6,224 nt of DNA, taken from the NCBI GenBank assembly GCA_947475135.1, contig CANJMU010000043.1, forward strand, positions 1 through 6,224, in the 5' to 3' direction. This stretch comes from Silvanigrellaceae bacterium (GTDB lineage Bacteria; Bdellovibrionota; Oligoflexia; Silvanigrellales; Silvanigrellaceae). Below are positions 6,103-6,224 of this stretch, one piece after another. The notes under the pieces were generated by a model. The model saw nothing but the letters and a program-made list of their open reading frames with translations. It was not told the DNA's origin and made no database searches. Numbering within the stretch: the first letter of the stretch is position 1; each line of letters starts with the position of its first letter. The position numbers and the translations under genes are program-made.

Positions 6103-6224
6103 ATGGATGCGGAAAAATTTTTACAAAATAATGGACTGATCTCTTTATCTCAAGTCCATTTAAGATCCCTCAGTTACCGACTATTTTTATTTTTTTTGCA
6201 AAAAAATTCTGATGGCTCAAGAAC
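6100..6224 (+). CDS. Start of an unrecognised gene, C-terminus beyond window
   Basis: The frame opens with tandem ATG codons at 6100 and 6103 and stays open for 41 codons to the right edge. An in-frame TAA at 6055-6057 and the absence of other start codons limit the 5' end to these two ATGs. The visible part begins MMDAEKFLQNNGLISLSQ, continues with a basic/hydrophobic stretch (LRSLSYRLFLFFLQK, about residues 21-35) and ends in DGSR. It has no classical signal peptide. The L-S...L-R-S...Y-R...F-x-F-L pattern faintly recalls the N-terminal core-binding domain of tyrosine recombinases, but 41 residues are too few for an assignment. It is transcribed divergently from the helical-repeat gene. The lack of a well-placed ribosome site lowers confidence that this is a real gene start. 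Confidence 0.45.
   Translation, partial: MMDAEKFLQNNGLISLSQVHLRSLSYRLFLFFLQKNSDGSR

Overview
The window is AT-rich DNA from a flagellated Gram-negative bacterium. The evidence is an FlbD-family flagellar protein, an exported protein that looks like an outer-membrane beta-barrel, and a large exported tetratricopeptide-like protein. The very low GC, together with a zinc-ribbon/STAS-like protein and a bacterial fatty acyl-CoA reductase, suggests the Bdellovibrionota/Oligoflexia group. That placement is an impression from gene style, not a demonstrated assignment. Six protein genes can be supported; two of them run off the window edges.

Layout from left to right. On the minus strand, 1-1144 is the N-terminal 381 residues of a fatty acyl-CoA reductase-like NAD(P)-binding enzyme, cut by the left edge. 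96 bases upstream of it, on the same strand, is a 331-residue secreted, probably outer-membrane, protein (1241-2236). A 152-base divergent spacer carries candidate promoters for both directions and a perfect GAGGATCCTC palindrome. On the plus strand, flbD (2389-2625) converges on, and physically overlaps by 62 bases, a minus-strand gene for a STAS-like domain joined to a four-cysteine zinc ribbon (2564-3058). Upstream of that, 73 bases away and probably in the same transcript, is a 919-residue exported helical-repeat protein (3132-5891) that starts with GTG. A 208-base divergent spacer with several inverted and direct repeats separates it from the first 41 codons of an unrecognised plus-strand gene (6100 to the right edge).

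There is no obvious single pathway. The likely transcription units are the OMP-like gene with the reductase, flbD alone, and the helical-repeat protein with the STAS/zinc-ribbon protein. FlbD is normally found among flagellar or stator genes; here none of its immediate neighbours is a recognisable flagellar gene. No rRNA, tRNA, CRISPR array, insertion sequence or clear rho-independent terminator was seen. The best candidates for something unusual are the antisense overlap at the 3' end of flbD combined with an A9 tract in that gene, the STAS/zinc-ribbon architecture, and a 7-bp hairpin between a Shine-Dalgarno-like AAGGA and the start codon of the last gene.
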